In this document: in pieces, positions 1-9,796 of the stretch | Layout: each line of letters begins with the position of its first letter | How positions within the stretch are numbered: the stretch's first letter is position 1 | Assembly: GCA_022826755.1 (NCBI GenBank) | Contig: JAJDUG010000030.1 | Span: forward strand, 32,835 to 96,834 | Reading direction: 5' to 3' | DNA length: 64,000 bases | DNA from: Acidobacteriota bacterium | GTDB lineage: Bacteria > Acidobacteriota > Terriglobia > Versatilivoradales > Versatilivoraceae | Notes under the pieces: generated by a model | Told to the model about the DNA's origin: nothing | The model's input: only the letters and a program-made list of their open reading frames with translations | Databases searched by the model: none | Translations under genes and position numbers: made by a program

Positions 1-609
1 TTCCGGGACCGGTTTGAAGAAGCCAGGCTGAGAAGCGAAGTTCGCAGAAGGTCCAGGGACCTGGAAGAGGTTCCGGTCAACGGCTCCCGGCCGGTTGAAA
101 GCGCCGGCCCCGGGCTGCCGGAGAGAGAGAAAGCCCCCGGGGAGGGAATTCGAGCCGGAGTCCGGGTGCGGGTGGCCCGTCTGGGTTCGATCGGCACCGT
201 CACCGGACCCAGGGGCGAAGGCTCCTGGGATGTGGAGGTGGGGGCCTTGAAGTGTGTGTTGAAGGGTGAGGAACTGGAGCCCCTGGGTCCGGACAGCGGT
301 CCGCCCCCGCCGGTCCGGGGAGGCTCCCGAGGGGTCTCGGTCCGATTCCAGTCGGGGGAGCCGCCCTCCAACGAGATCAACCTGGTCGGGTGCAGGGCGG
401 ACGAAGCCATTCGCAGGGCCGACAAGTTTCTGGACACCGCGCTACTGGCTTCCCTGTCTCCGGTTCGCTTGATTCACGGTAGCGGAATGGGCGTGTTGCG
501 ACGGGCCATTTCCGAGTGGCTTTCCGACCAGTCCCATGTTTCCGAATTTCATCCGGCGGCATCCGATGAAGGAGGAAGCGGAGTGACGGTGGTCTCTCTC
601 CACGTCTGA
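1..609 (+). CDS. mutS2: MutS2 C-terminal part with Smr domain (5'-truncated by window)
   Basis: The frame is open from base 1 to a TGA at 607-609, so the gene starts upstream of the window and 202 codons are visible. The first 50 or so residues are a charged linker. A small beta domain follows, with the segment VRVARLGSIGTV that is typical of the MutS2 KOW-like region. The last 80 residues form an Smr domain with the IHGSG signature and a GGSGVTVV end. MutS2 is a MutS-like ATPase; family members are linked to recombination control and to rescue of collided ribosomes, with the Smr domain as the nuclease part. The ATPase core is not visible here. The family usually has a lysine or similar residue in HGxG; here it is serine. 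dnaG starts 62 bases downstream. Confidence 0.85.
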   Translation, partial: FRDRFEEARLRSEVRRRSRDLEEVPVNGSRPVESAGPGLPEREKAPGEGIRAGVRVRVARLGSIGTVTGPRGEGSWDVEVGALKCVLKGEELEPLGPDSGPPPPVRGGSRGVSVRFQSGEPPSNEINLVGCRADEAIRRADKFLDTALLASLSPVRLIHGSGMGVLRRAISEWLSDQSHVSEFHPAASDEGGSGVTVVSLHV

Positions 610-671
610 CCCGAACCGCGGTGGGGCCGGACCCGGTGAGAAACGCGGGCCGTGTTTCCGGTGAGGTGAGC

Positions 672-2414
672 ATGAGCTTGGCGGGCGATGGCATAGAGCG
701 GGTGAAGAGCGCTGCCGATCTGGTGCAGATCGTTGGAGAACATGTCCGGCTGCGCAAGTCAGGGAGCAACTTCATCGGGCTCTGTCCGTTTCACTCCGAG
801 AAGACGCCGTCCTTTCACGTCCACGCGGAACGGCAATTCTTCTACTGTTTCGGCTGCCACGCCAAGGGAGACGTGATCCAGTTCGTCGAGAAGATGGAGG
901 GGTTGACGTTTGCGGAGGCCCTTCGATGGTTGGGCGAGCGATACGGCATCCCGATAGACAGCCGGAGTCGCTCAAACGAGCGCAAGGCCGGGGAGCGCCG
1001 AATTCTTCTTGAGATTCAGGCCAGGGCCGGCCGCTACTTCCGCCGGGAACTGGCCGCTGGCGGAGCCCGGCCGGCTCAACGCTACCTGGAAGATCGGGGT
1101 CTGAGTCCGGAGAGCCGGGAGCGATTCGGCATCGGCTATGCCCCCAGGCGGTCGCAGGGGCTGCTTCAGGAGCTGAGGGCCGACTGTTCCCTGGATCAGT
1201 TGCGCCTCAGCGGGTTGATCCAGCGAAGCGAGCGGGATTCCAGCCACTATGATCGTTTTCGGGGCCGGGTGATGTTTCCCATATGGAACGAGGTGGGTAA
1301 AATCGTGGGGTTTGGAGGCCGGGCCCTGGGAGAGGAGCAGCCCAAGTACCTGAATTCGCCCGAAACTCCCCTGTACAGCAAGAGCGGGACGCTCTACGCC
1401 CTCAACCTGGCGCGGGAATCCATCCGAAAACAGGGTCGGGCCGTTCTGGTCGAGGGCTACATGGACTGTATCGCATTGCACCAGGCCGGGGTCGGCAATG
1501 CGGTTGCCGTCTGCGGCACCAGTCTGACCGAGGACCAGGTCCGCCTGCTTGGCCGCTTCACCAAGAAGGTGGTGGTGAATTTCGATCCCGACCAGGCCGG
1601 GGATTCGGCCACGCTTCGATCGCTGGCCCTCCTGCTGCAGGGCGGTTTCGGAGTGCGTGTGCTGGCCCTGCCCGATCGGCTCGATCCCGATGCCTACATC
1701 AGGCGCCGTGGGGCCGCCGCCTACAGGCAATTGCTGGAGCGGGCGCCCACCGACTTCGAGTATCTGCTGGTGCGCGCTAGAGAAAAGCATGCGGTGAAGA
1801 CCATCGAGGGGAAGGTTGCCGCCATCGATGAATTGCTGCCCTATCTGGCCCGAGTCTCCAACCGCATCGAGCGGGAGGAGAAGACCCGGCGGTTGGCCGA
1901 GTATTTCCAGGTGGAGGAAACTGCGGTTCGGGCGGAACTGCGCAAGGCGGCCGGCGGCGGCCGCAGGAAACCGGAGCCGGGTCGCCCTCGAAACCAGCCC
2001 TCCCTGAGCCTGGTCGAGCGGCAACTGATCAAGGTCATTCTGGACCTCGATCGGGAGGCCGGCGAAATCGTGGATCAACTGGACCGCTCGCAGGTTCACG
2101 TGGGAATGGAGTCGGAAGGCGTCTTTAGCGCCATGGTTGCTCTCTACAGGAAAGAGGGGCGGGTAGAGGCGGAGCGCCTGCGGGAGTCGCTTTCCGGGGA
2201 CCGCGAGCGGAATTGGATCAGCGAATCCGTTTTTGAGGAGGGAGATCAGCAGCAGGTCGACGGTTGTCTGGAGTGGCTGGGACGCAAGAAGGTGCAACGG
2301 GAGGTTGCCCGGCTGCAACAGCAGATCGAACAGGCTGAACGCTCCCGGGACTTTCAACTTGTTGCCAGTCTTCATTCCAAGAAAGAAAAACTCACCTTGT
2401 CCGTGGCCGGATAA
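672..2414 (+). CDS. dnaG: DNA primase DnaG
   Basis: The 580-residue protein (E. coli DnaG has 581) makes RNA primers at the replication fork. The N-terminal CHC2 zinc finger is complete, with C38, H41, C59 and C62. The Toprim catalytic core follows, with the EGYMD glutamate near residue 260 and the acidic DPDQAGD segment near 303. The last 150 residues correspond to the helical helicase-binding region. I chose the ATG at 672 because it is preceded by a GAGGTGAG ribosome-binding site and gives the usual N-terminus; an in-frame GTG at 621 would add 17 residues without support. It sits directly upstream of rpoD, the classical macromolecular-synthesis arrangement of dnaG followed by the primary sigma factor. 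Confidence 0.95.
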   Translation: MSLAGDGIERVKSAADLVQIVGEHVRLRKSGSNFIGLCPFHSEKTPSFHVHAERQFFYCFGCHAKGDVIQFVEKMEGLTFAEALRWLGERYGIPIDSRSRSNERKAGERRILLEIQARAGRYFRRELAAGGARPAQRYLEDRGLSPESRERFGIGYAPRRSQGLLQELRADCSLDQLRLSGLIQRSERDSSHYDRFRGRVMFPIWNEVGKIVGFGGRALGEEQPKYLNSPETPLYSKSGTLYALNLARESIRKQGRAVLVEGYMDCIALHQAGVGNAVAVCGTSLTEDQVRLLGRFTKKVVVNFDPDQAGDSATLRSLALLLQGGFGVRVLALPDRLDPDAYIRRRGAAAYRQLLERAPTDFEYLLVRAREKHAVKTIEGKVAAIDELLPYLARVSNRIEREEKTRRLAEYFQVEETAVRAELRKAAGGGRRKPEPGRPRNQPSLSLVERQLIKVILDLDREAGEIVDQLDRSQVHVGMESEGVFSAMVALYRKEGRVEAERLRESLSGDRERNWISESVFEEGDQQQVDGCLEWLGRKKVQREVARLQQQIEQAERSRDFQLVASLHSKKEKLTLSVAG

Positions 2415-2468
2415 GGGCGCTCATGGTTGCCCCGGTCTGCCGGCGGACGGATGAGAAAAAGGATCGTC

Positions 2469-4211
<1,743 letters not shown>

Positions 4212-4212
4212 G

Positions 4213-4231
4213 CCGCCGGAGGGGCCGGCGG
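4213..4231 (+). terminator. Possible weak terminator hairpin after rpoD
   Basis: CCGCCGG at 4213-4219 pairs perfectly with CCGGCGG at 4225-4231 across a five-base loop. Only a four-T run follows, ten bases later, so termination by this hairpin alone would be weak. It lies between rpoD and the tRNA gene. Confidence 0.3.
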
Positions 4232-4252
4232 ACCACCCCTGTTTTCCAGTTC

Positions 4253-4329
4253 GGGCCCATAGCTCAGTTGGTTAGAGCCGCCGGCTCATAACCGGCCGGT
4301 CGTAGGTTCGAGTCCTACTGGGCCCACCA
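4253..4329 (+). tRNA. tRNA with CAT anticodon (elongator Met or lysidine-modified Ile2)
   Basis: A 77-base tRNA with encoded CCA. The acceptor stem pairs GGGCCCA with TGGGCCC (4319-4325), the discriminator is A4326 and CCA is 4327-4329. The D arm carries AGCTCAGTTGGTTAGAGC, the anticodon loop is CTCATAA with CAT at 4287-4289, and the T arm carries GGTTCGAGTCC. A CAT anticodon fits initiator Met, elongator Met or tRNA-Ile2. The first acceptor pair is a normal G-C, unlike most bacterial initiators. The anticodon stem and T-arm resemble what I recall of bacterial tRNA-Ile2(CAU), so Ile2 is my slight preference over Met. Confidence 0.93.
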
Positions 4330-4351
4330 TTCCTCCCTGACGGATTCACTC

Positions 4352-5077
4352 ATGCATCCGGATATTGAAAAACTCATCGAGCTTCAAGAGCTTGAAACTC
4401 GAATCCGGCATGCCACCGGCAGGCTTGCGCGGCTTCCCCGGGAGATAGCCGCCATGGAGGAGCGATTGGGCGCCTCCAGGAGCCTGCTGGACCGGCAGGA
4501 GGCGGAGTTGGATCGAATTGCCGCCGAGCGGCGTCAGCTCGAAGGGGAAATACAGATCATCGAAGAAAGGATTTCCAAGTACCGCTCCCAGCTTTCCGAT
4601 GTGAAGACCAACGAACAATACAAGGCGCTCCTGCACGAAATCGACTATCACGGTGAGCGAATCGGCAAGATGGAGGACGAGATCCTGGTCAATATGGAAA
4701 AGGAGGAGGATCTGCGGGAGGAACGGCTGCTGCTGGAGCGGCAGCTTCAGAAGGAAACTGCTCAGGTCGGTCGGGAAAAGCAGGCGGTGCGAAAAGAGAT
4801 CGAGGAGACCAGGATCGAGTTGGACCGCCGCCAGCGAGAGGCCGGCGCCCTGATTGCCTTGATTGACCCGGAGATTTACGGCACCTATCGCAAGATCGCC
4901 ACGGTGCGCAAGGGTGTGGCCCTGGCTCGGGCGGCCGAGGAAAACTGCCAGGGCTGTCACGTGCGGATTCGCCCCAGTGTGCTCGGACAGGTCATGGGGG
5001 GGAAGCAGATCGTTTACTGCGACAGTTGCGCCCGCATTCTCTACTGGCAGCCGGATGCATCCCCCGTATCGAAGTAG
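4352..5077 (+). CDS. Coiled-coil protein with C-terminal C4 zinc ribbon (COG1579-like)
   Basis: The 241-residue protein has a long coiled-coil hairpin over roughly residues 1-190, rich in E, R, Q and L heptads. It ends in a compact zinc ribbon with two CxxC pairs (CQGC and CDSC) near residues 205-232. This is the architecture of the widespread COG1579 family, whose molecular role is poorly defined; nucleic-acid or protein binding is suggested by the ribbon. It starts 23 bases after the tRNA and is followed by RNase HI only 14 bases later. The RNase HI ribosome-binding site overlaps its stop codon, so the two are probably translated together. Confidence 0.8.
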   Translation: MHPDIEKLIELQELETRIRHATGRLARLPREIAAMEERLGASRSLLDRQEAELDRIAAERRQLEGEIQIIEERISKYRSQLSDVKTNEQYKALLHEIDYHGERIGKMEDEILVNMEKEEDLREERLLLERQLQKETAQVGREKQAVRKEIEETRIELDRRQREAGALIALIDPEIYGTYRKIATVRKGVALARAAEENCQGCHVRIRPSVLGQVMGGKQIVYCDSCARILYWQPDASPVSK

Positions 5078-5091
5078 GAGGAGGACAGCGG

Positions 5092-5505
5092 TTGAAGAGC
5101 CTGGTGGCCTACGTCGACGGCGGATCGCGCGGAAATCCCGGACCCGCGGGCTACGGGGCTCACATCCTGGATGGGGAGGGCAAGATTCTGGTCAACCTCT
5201 CGGGATGCCTGGGAATCCGCAGCAACAACTACGCCGAGTATGCGGGTCTGATTGCGGCGCTCGACTATGCCCTCGCCAACCGTTTCGAGAAGGTGACCGT
5301 CTTTGCCGATTCGGAGCTTATGGTGCGGCAGATCGGCGGAGTCTACAAGGTCAGGAGTCCCAACCTCATCGGTTCCTTCCGTAAGGCTCGCGCCCGGATC
5401 GGCCGGCTCAAGGCCTTCTCCATCCGGCACGTCTCTCGTTCCCGGAATCGGGAGGCCGACCGCCTGGCCAACCTGGCCATGGACAGGCAGGCCGGACGGG
5501 GCTAG
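5092..5505 (+). CDS. rnhA: Ribonuclease HI family protein
   Basis: The 137-residue protein has the RNase H fold that cuts RNA in RNA-DNA hybrids. The DEDD catalytic set is visible: D9 in YVDGGSRGNPG, E49 in NYAEY, D73 in FADSELM and D123 in NREADRLAN. It is shorter than E. coli RnhA and lacks the basic handle, as in the compact bacterial and archaeal type. The start is a TTG at 5092, chosen because AGGAGGAGG ends eight bases upstream; a longer in-frame start at 5026 would overlap the preceding gene heavily. It is probably co-transcribed with the zinc-ribbon gene. The stop is followed at once by a CTTCGTG repeat element. Confidence 0.88.
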   Translation: MKSLVAYVDGGSRGNPGPAGYGAHILDGEGKILVNLSGCLGIRSNNYAEYAGLIAALDYALANRFEKVTVFADSELMVRQIGGVYKVRSPNLIGSFRKARARIGRLKAFSIRHVSRSRNREADRLANLAMDRQAGRG

Positions 5506-5507
5506 TG

Positions 5508-5573
5508 GCCCTTCGTCGTCCTTCGTGTGCCTTCGTGGATAACTCTTTTTTTCTGTTGTTTCAGACGAAGGGC
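5508..5573. repeat. CTTCGTG-family repeat with 10-bp inverted ends
   Basis: GCCCTTCGTC at 5508-5517 is matched by its exact inverted copy GACGAAGGGC at 5564-5573. Between them are three CTTCGTG-type units, a T-run and CTGTTGTTTCAG. The stretch from CTTCGTGGATAACTC through CTGTTGTTTCAG recurs at 51992-52024, differing only in T-run length, and a related copy lies at 62201-62262. It fills the space between RNase HI and the convergent mqnA. Confidence 0.75.
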
Positions 5574-5586
5574 TCTGGCGCTGCCC

Positions 5587-6468
5587 TCAATCACTCCTCC
5601 CTGGAGGGGGAGTCGAGTCGGAAGGAGAAGGCTGATATCGAGGTGGCTTGGGGGGCGCGCCGGTCCCGCTCGGCTGGACGAATTGCAGGGGTTTGGTTTC
5701 CGCGATCAGCTTCATCTCCCGGGCCAGCCGGTAGAAGTGGCGCAACCCGTCCAGGTTTTCCTCGTCCAGCGAGTAATCGATGCAGCGGGTAAGATAGGAG
5801 TGAATCTGCTCGGTGGGCATCCCCAGTTGGCGGGATTGCTGGCGGACGATGTCGTCCAGGTGGGCCCGGCCGTAGCGGTAGGATTCCTCGAAGGGGGAGC
5901 TGCCCACCATCCCGCTATCCGCGCGGCATGCCCAGAAGGCGAACACAAAGGGCTTGCCGGTTTCCTCCAGCCAGGCGTCCGACAGATCGCAGCGGTACAG
6001 TCCGGCGGTATCGGCGGTCAGGGCGGCGTCGCCGATCAGAAGCGCGGCGTCACGCCGGCGCAACATGGAGGCCAGGTCCGGCTCATGGGAATGGAGGGTC
6101 GGATCGAGTTGAAATCTCATCCGCAGCAGTATGCGGAGGAGGGTCACCGAGGTTCTTGAGGATCGATCCAGGGCCACGGTCCTGATCCGGGACCACGGCA
6201 CTTTGCTGACCAGCAGGACGCTTCGGACGCTTCCCTTGGAGGCCACCGAGAGATTGGGGATGATTCCGAGGTCCGGGATGCGTTGGTATTCGATGGCGGG
6301 GATCAGACCGATATCCACCGATCCGGCCGCTATCTTGTCGGCGCACAGCGCGGGCGGCGAGAAGTCCAGCTCGAAACGGCCTTTCGGCCGGTTTTGGATA
6401 AAGCCCCAGGACAGCGGCAGCGCATTGAGGTAGCCGACGATCGAGAGCTTGAGTTTCCTCACCCGCAC
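5587..6468 (-). CDS. mqnA: Chorismate dehydratase MqnA (futalosine menaquinone pathway)
   Basis: The 293-residue protein matches the periplasmic-binding-like MqnA fold, which turns chorismate into 3-enolpyruvylbenzoate at the first step of menaquinone synthesis by the futalosine route. Visible family features are the N-terminal VGYLNALPLSWG, the SVDIGLIPAIEYQRI segment, a VLLVSK strand, ALLIGDAAL and the FVFAFWACR strand. The last 25 residues are proline- and serine-rich and look unconserved. The gene stands alone on the minus strand, convergent with RNase HI and divergent from the S41 protease. No other mqn gene is in the window. Confidence 0.88.
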   Translation of the reverse strand: MRVRKLKLSIVGYLNALPLSWGFIQNRPKGRFELDFSPPALCADKIAAGSVDIGLIPAIEYQRIPDLGIIPNLSVASKGSVRSVLLVSKVPWSRIRTVALDRSSRTSVTLLRILLRMRFQLDPTLHSHEPDLASMLRRRDAALLIGDAALTADTAGLYRCDLSDAWLEETGKPFVFAFWACRADSGMVGSSPFEESYRYGRAHLDDIVRQQSRQLGMPTEQIHSYLTRCIDYSLDEENLDGLRHFYRLAREMKLIAETKPLQFVQPSGTGAPPKPPRYQPSPSDSTPPPGRSD

Positions 6469-6870
6469 ATTTTAGCCCGCATTTCCCCCCGGGACGCACC
6501 TGTATTGTCAGAGACTGTCTATTTTCAAACCGTTATGGGTCCTTTTGGGGGTGGCAAGAGAAACGGACGGTGCCGGGCATGCCCTGGCTGGTCTTTTTGC
6601 CTCCAGCGCGCACAGGCTCCCTCGACCGTAGAAACCGCTGCGCTCTTCGGTCGCGAGCACGCCCTGGAGAAAACAATCCTGCGCCATGATCATGCCTCCT
6701 GGTGAGAAATGCGGGCTGGCCGCTTTCAGGAACCACGGAAAGCGGCGTTCCTGAATCGGCGGCGGCGGACCGCGCCGGGCGATTCCGGAAGCGGGAGGGG
6801 GAGAAACCTGCAGTGGCGGGAGCTTTTCCAGTATAATTCCGGTCGAGGAGTCGTTCAGCCTGGAGGCAAA
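6469..6870. other. Gene-free divergent region between mqnA and the S41 protease gene
   Basis: About 400 bases with no convincing gene. A 61-codon minus-strand frame (6508-6693) was considered and rejected. Bases 6681-6745 resemble the start of the HupE-like gene at 59544-59612 and are listed as a repeat. Promoters for mqnA and for the protease are expected here but none is obvious. Confidence 0.5.
6681..6745 (+). repeat. Short repeat shared with 59544-59612
   Basis: Bases 6681-6721 (from CGCCATGATCATGCC to GGGCTGGCCG) match 59544-59584 with only a few substitutions, and a weaker match continues to about 6745. Here the frame starting at the ATG stops after 22 codons, so it is not a gene. Confidence 0.55.
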
Positions 6871-8085
6871 ATGAGCTACCGCAACAAGTTCCTGGTGATT
6901 CTGGTCTCAACCGTGCTGGTGTTCTATTCCGTGGTAGGCGGGCTGCTGGGGAGAGACGGCGGCGGCGAAGGCTATGCGCCGCTCAGCATCTTCATCGAGG
7001 TGCTGGGCAAGATCCAGGGGGTTTACGTAGAGGATCCGAATCTCTCCAAGGTGATGCACGGGGCCCTGATGGGCCTGCTGGAGTCTCTGGATCCCTACAG
7101 CACCTATCTGACGGCTGAGGAATATCGCCGGTACCGAAACACCAGGACCAGCGGCGACGGCGACATCGGGCTGGATCTGTCCAAGGAAAGGTCGCTCGGG
7201 TATATCTGGGTCATTCACCCGATCGAAGGGAGCGCGGCCGAAGAGTCGGGAGTGAAACCGGGCGACATCATTGAGTCCATCGATGGAGTCACCACCCGCA
7301 ACATCGGCCTGATTCAGGCCGGGTACCTGCTTTCCGGAGATGTCGGCTCCAAGGTGGAGCTCAAGATCCGGCGGCTCGGGCGATCCGAGCCGGTGCTGAT
7401 GTCGGTGTCGAGGGAGCGCAGTCAACCCCCTTCGGTCCGGGGACGCCTGCTGAAAGGCGACATCGGCTACCTGCGAATTCCCCGCTTTGTGGAGGGAGTG
7501 AGCGCCGCCACCCGTGAAAGATTGAAGAGCCTGGAAGCCCAGGGAGCCCGGAAGCTCGTGCTGGATCTCCGCAATTGCGGGGGTGAGGCCTTCGAGGAGG
7601 GGGTTGGGGTCGCCAACCTGTTCCTGGACCACGGGGTGATCGCCTACTCCGAGGGACAGAAATCTCCCAGGAAGGAGTTCGTGGCCGACCCGGGCAAGGT
7701 TGCCTCGAGGTTGCCGCTGGCAGTGCTTCAGGACAAGGGCAGCGCCTCGGCGGCCGAGATCGTGTCGGTGGCCATCAAGGAAAATCGAAGAGGAGACATC
7801 ATCGGCGTCCGCAGCTTCGGCAAGGCCTCCGTCCAGGAGCTCTTTGCCCTTCCCGGAGGCGCGGCCGTGTCGCTTTCGGTCTACAAGTACTACTCTCAAT
7901 CGGGCCAGGTGATACAGGCCCGGGGCGTGGCTCCCGACCACGAAGTGGCCGGGGCTTCAGTCCATCCCGCCTCCGCAGAGGCTCCCGACGGACCCGATTC
8001 CGGACCGAAAGAAGAAGACCCGCAACTTAAAAAAGCCATCGAGATTCTCAACGCGCCCGCCGTCCCCGAGCGTGAGGCTGCCTGA
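6871..8085 (+). CDS. S41 family C-terminal processing peptidase (CtpA-like)
   Basis: The 404-residue protein has an N-terminal membrane or signal segment (residues 7-27), a PDZ domain (about 95-180, with PIEGSAAEESGVKPGDIIESIDG) and an S41 protease domain. The Ser-Lys dyad is S293 in GSASAAE and K318 in SFGKAS, with the usual 25-residue spacing. Such enzymes trim or degrade periplasmic proteins at their C-termini. The last 45 residues are low-complexity and acidic. I chose the ATG at 6871 because TGGAGG lies just upstream and the signal segment then sits at the N-terminus; a start at 6709 would add 54 residues of unlikely sequence. It is convergent with the RraA-like gene, ten bases away. Confidence 0.88.
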   Translation: MSYRNKFLVILVSTVLVFYSVVGGLLGRDGGGEGYAPLSIFIEVLGKIQGVYVEDPNLSKVMHGALMGLLESLDPYSTYLTAEEYRRYRNTRTSGDGDIGLDLSKERSLGYIWVIHPIEGSAAEESGVKPGDIIESIDGVTTRNIGLIQAGYLLSGDVGSKVELKIRRLGRSEPVLMSVSRERSQPPSVRGRLLKGDIGYLRIPRFVEGVSAATRERLKSLEAQGARKLVLDLRNCGGEAFEEGVGVANLFLDHGVIAYSEGQKSPRKEFVADPGKVASRLPLAVLQDKGSASAAEIVSVAIKENRRGDIIGVRSFGKASVQELFALPGGAAVSLSVYKYYSQSGQVIQARGVAPDHEVAGASVHPASAEAPDGPDSGPKEEDPQLKKAIEILNAPAVPEREAA

Positions 8086-8095
8086 GCCACGGGAT

Positions 8096-8863
8096 TCAGA
8101 CAAGACAAGCCTGCGCCTCTTCCCTCAGCCCGTCGATATCGGATCTCATCTTTTTCATGGCTTCGGCATAGCCTGCCGGAGTCGCCGTGGGTGAGTTCAG
8201 GTAGTCCAGCACATTCTGCTCCGCCTGTATGAAGGGCCGGCAAAAATCCAGCAGGTAGGGAGCAATGCGATCGGGGATCGAAACCACGCCGTTGCCGTCG
8301 GCATGAATCAGATCCCCCGGATGGACCTGCAGTCCGCCCACGACCACCGGCAGGTGGAAGTCCACAAACCGGCAGTAGCCGTGGGAGACCACGATGGAGG
8401 AGGCCCAGCAGGGGAATCGCAATTCACGGACCTGTTCGATGTCCCGTCCCGCTCCGCTGGTGATGATGCCGGTGAATCCGAAGGTTTGAAAGGCGGTGAC
8501 CATCACTTCGCCGTAAGTGGCCGCCCGGGGCGTCTCGTCCATGTCCTGCACCACCATGATCCTGGGCGCGGGCAGGGAGGCGGCGTCCTGCATGAGCTGT
8601 CCCATTCCCGCATAGGAATCTCCCTTCCCGGCCGGAAAGCCGGAGCGGTAGGTTCCGGTGACGGCGTAGCCGACGACCGGGGGCAACTCCGGATAGATGG
8701 CCTTCAGCGAATGGTTGCTGAAGCCGGCGGCTCGGGAGCGCAGGTTGAACAGCTCGATGACGTTGGCGATGGTCGGCGAATCGAACTGCGTGAGTTCCTC
8801 CAGCTTGCTGCCGCCGAGCGGGGGCGTGCTGCCGGAGGCTTGGTTGTGAGCGGATGGGTTCAT
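8096..8863 (-). CDS. RraA-like / dimethylmenaquinone methyltransferase-like family protein
   Basis: The 255-residue protein has the RraA-like fold: an N-terminal helical part (FDSPTIANVIELF), the GYAVTGTY strand, the metal-site region ITSGAGRDIEQV and the C-terminal HADGNGVVSIP strand-turn. Members include RraA (an RNase E inhibitor), HMG/CHA aldolases and many uncharacterised proteins once misnamed menaquinone methyltransferases. The GxGRD motif favours a metal-dependent aldolase or decarboxylase activity, but the substrate cannot be told from sequence. It lies 54 bases after thiE at the end of the long minus-strand operon that starts with rpsP, or it has its own promoter. Confidence 0.75.
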   Translation of the reverse strand: MNPSAHNQASGSTPPLGGSKLEELTQFDSPTIANVIELFNLRSRAAGFSNHSLKAIYPELPPVVGYAVTGTYRSGFPAGKGDSYAGMGQLMQDAASLPAPRIMVVQDMDETPRAATYGEVMVTAFQTFGFTGIITSGAGRDIEQVRELRFPCWASSIVVSHGYCRFVDFHLPVVVGGLQVHPGDLIHADGNGVVSIPDRIAPYLLDFCRPFIQAEQNVLDYLNSPTATPAGYAEAMKKMRSDIDGLREEAQACLV

Positions 8864-8917
8864 GGGTAATCTCCTCCTTCAGTATGGCGTAACCCCACCG
8901 ATAGCGCATTGTCCGGC

Positions 8918-9544
8918 TCAACCGGAGGGGGCCGCCCTGCGCGATGATATGGCCGAAACCAGGCTGCCCAGAGCAGGTTCGGGACGCTGAAAAAGCCGAA
9001 TGCCGGCGATCCCCGCGGCACCCTGCTTGAGACAGTCCGGGTAGTTGTGAAGATCGATCCCTCCCAGGGCGAAAATCGGTCGGTTCGATCGCCGGACGGC
9101 CTCCCCCAAGGCCGACGGTGTGACCGGAGGTCCGTATTGTCGTTTGGAAGGGGTTGCGAAGACGGGGCCGAAAACCAGGTAGTCGGCTCCCCGGCGGAGA
9201 GCCTCGTCCACTTCCAACCCGTTGTGGGTGGAGACTCCGATCAGAAATTCCCTCTTTGAAACCCGGGTCCGAACGGCATCGGCCGGCAGGGAGGCCTGCG
9301 CCAGGTGGACCCCGTGCAGGTCGGCCGCCAGCGCTATGTCCAGGCGGTCATTGATCAGGATCCTGGTGCTGCCACCCCGAGCCATGGCTCGTGCTTGCAT
9401 GGCGAGCCGGTACAATTCCCGAGCCGGCAGGTCCTTTTCCCGAATCTGAATAAAATCGACTCCCGCGCAGATGCCCCGACGGATTTGTTGAAGGAGGGGG
9501 ACCTCTGAGGTCTTGCGGTCCGTGATGCAGTAGGTCCATGCCAT
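8918..9544 (-). CDS. thiE: Thiamine phosphate synthase (ThiE/TenI family)
   Basis: The 208-residue TIM-barrel protein is expected to join HMP-PP and thiazole phosphate into thiamine phosphate. Family marks are YCITDRK at the N-terminus, IQIREKDLPARELYRLA for the pyrophosphate site, the NDRLDIALAADLHGVHLAQ segment, VFGPVFATPSK and the C-terminal FALGGID. The HLAQASLP segment also fits the related TenI isomerase subgroup, so ThiE against TenI is not fully settled. The ATG abuts the stop of the small membrane-protein gene (TAGATG), so it is translationally coupled. No other thi gene and no TPP riboswitch is visible nearby. Confidence 0.75.
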   Translation of the reverse strand: MAWTYCITDRKTSEVPLLQQIRRGICAGVDFIQIREKDLPARELYRLAMQARAMARGGSTRILINDRLDIALAADLHGVHLAQASLPADAVRTRVSKREFLIGVSTHNGLEVDEALRRGADYLVFGPVFATPSKRQYGPPVTPSALGEAVRRSNRPIFALGGIDLHNYPDCLKQGAAGIAGIRLFQRPEPALGSLVSAISSRRAAPSG

Positions 9545-9796
9545 CTATTTGGCGTTGAGTTGGGCCAGGGTCGCCTTGAAGTGAATGGCCTCCCACAGGC
9601 CGATGCCGATGTCGACGATGCCCAAACCGGACACGGCCCCGCGAAAATAGTTGCTGAGCACCACCTGTTTCATCGGGGGGAGGTAGTGCAGGAAGAGATT
9701 GCGCTCCCAGTAGGGTGTCCAGGGGAAGATCAGGAGGAAGAGGCCGAGCTCGAAGCAAAAGAATATAAAGACGATAACCAGGATCTTGTTAGCCAT
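9545..9796 (-). CDS. Small hydrophobic membrane protein, unknown function
   Basis: The 83-residue protein has one strong transmembrane helix (residues 4-26) and a second moderately hydrophobic stretch (about 50-70). I do not recognise the family. It is very likely real because its ATG follows the rnhB stop directly (TGAATG) and its own stop directly precedes the thiE start, placing it inside a tightly packed operon. Nothing in the sequence indicates an enzymatic function. Confidence 0.6.
   Translation of the reverse strand: MANKILVIVFIFFCFELGLFLLIFPWTPYWERNLFLHYLPPMKQVVLSNYFRGAVSGLGIVDIGIGLWEAIHFKATLAQLNAK

Noticed and set aside
4253..4329. Initiator tRNA-Met assignment
   Set aside because: The first acceptor base pair is a normal G-C, whereas bacterial initiators usually have a mismatch there.
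6508..6693. A 61-codon minus-strand frame with an AGGAGG near its start
   Set aside because: The sequence has no fold-like pattern, overlaps a dispersed repeat, and the apparent ribosome-binding site touches the start codon.
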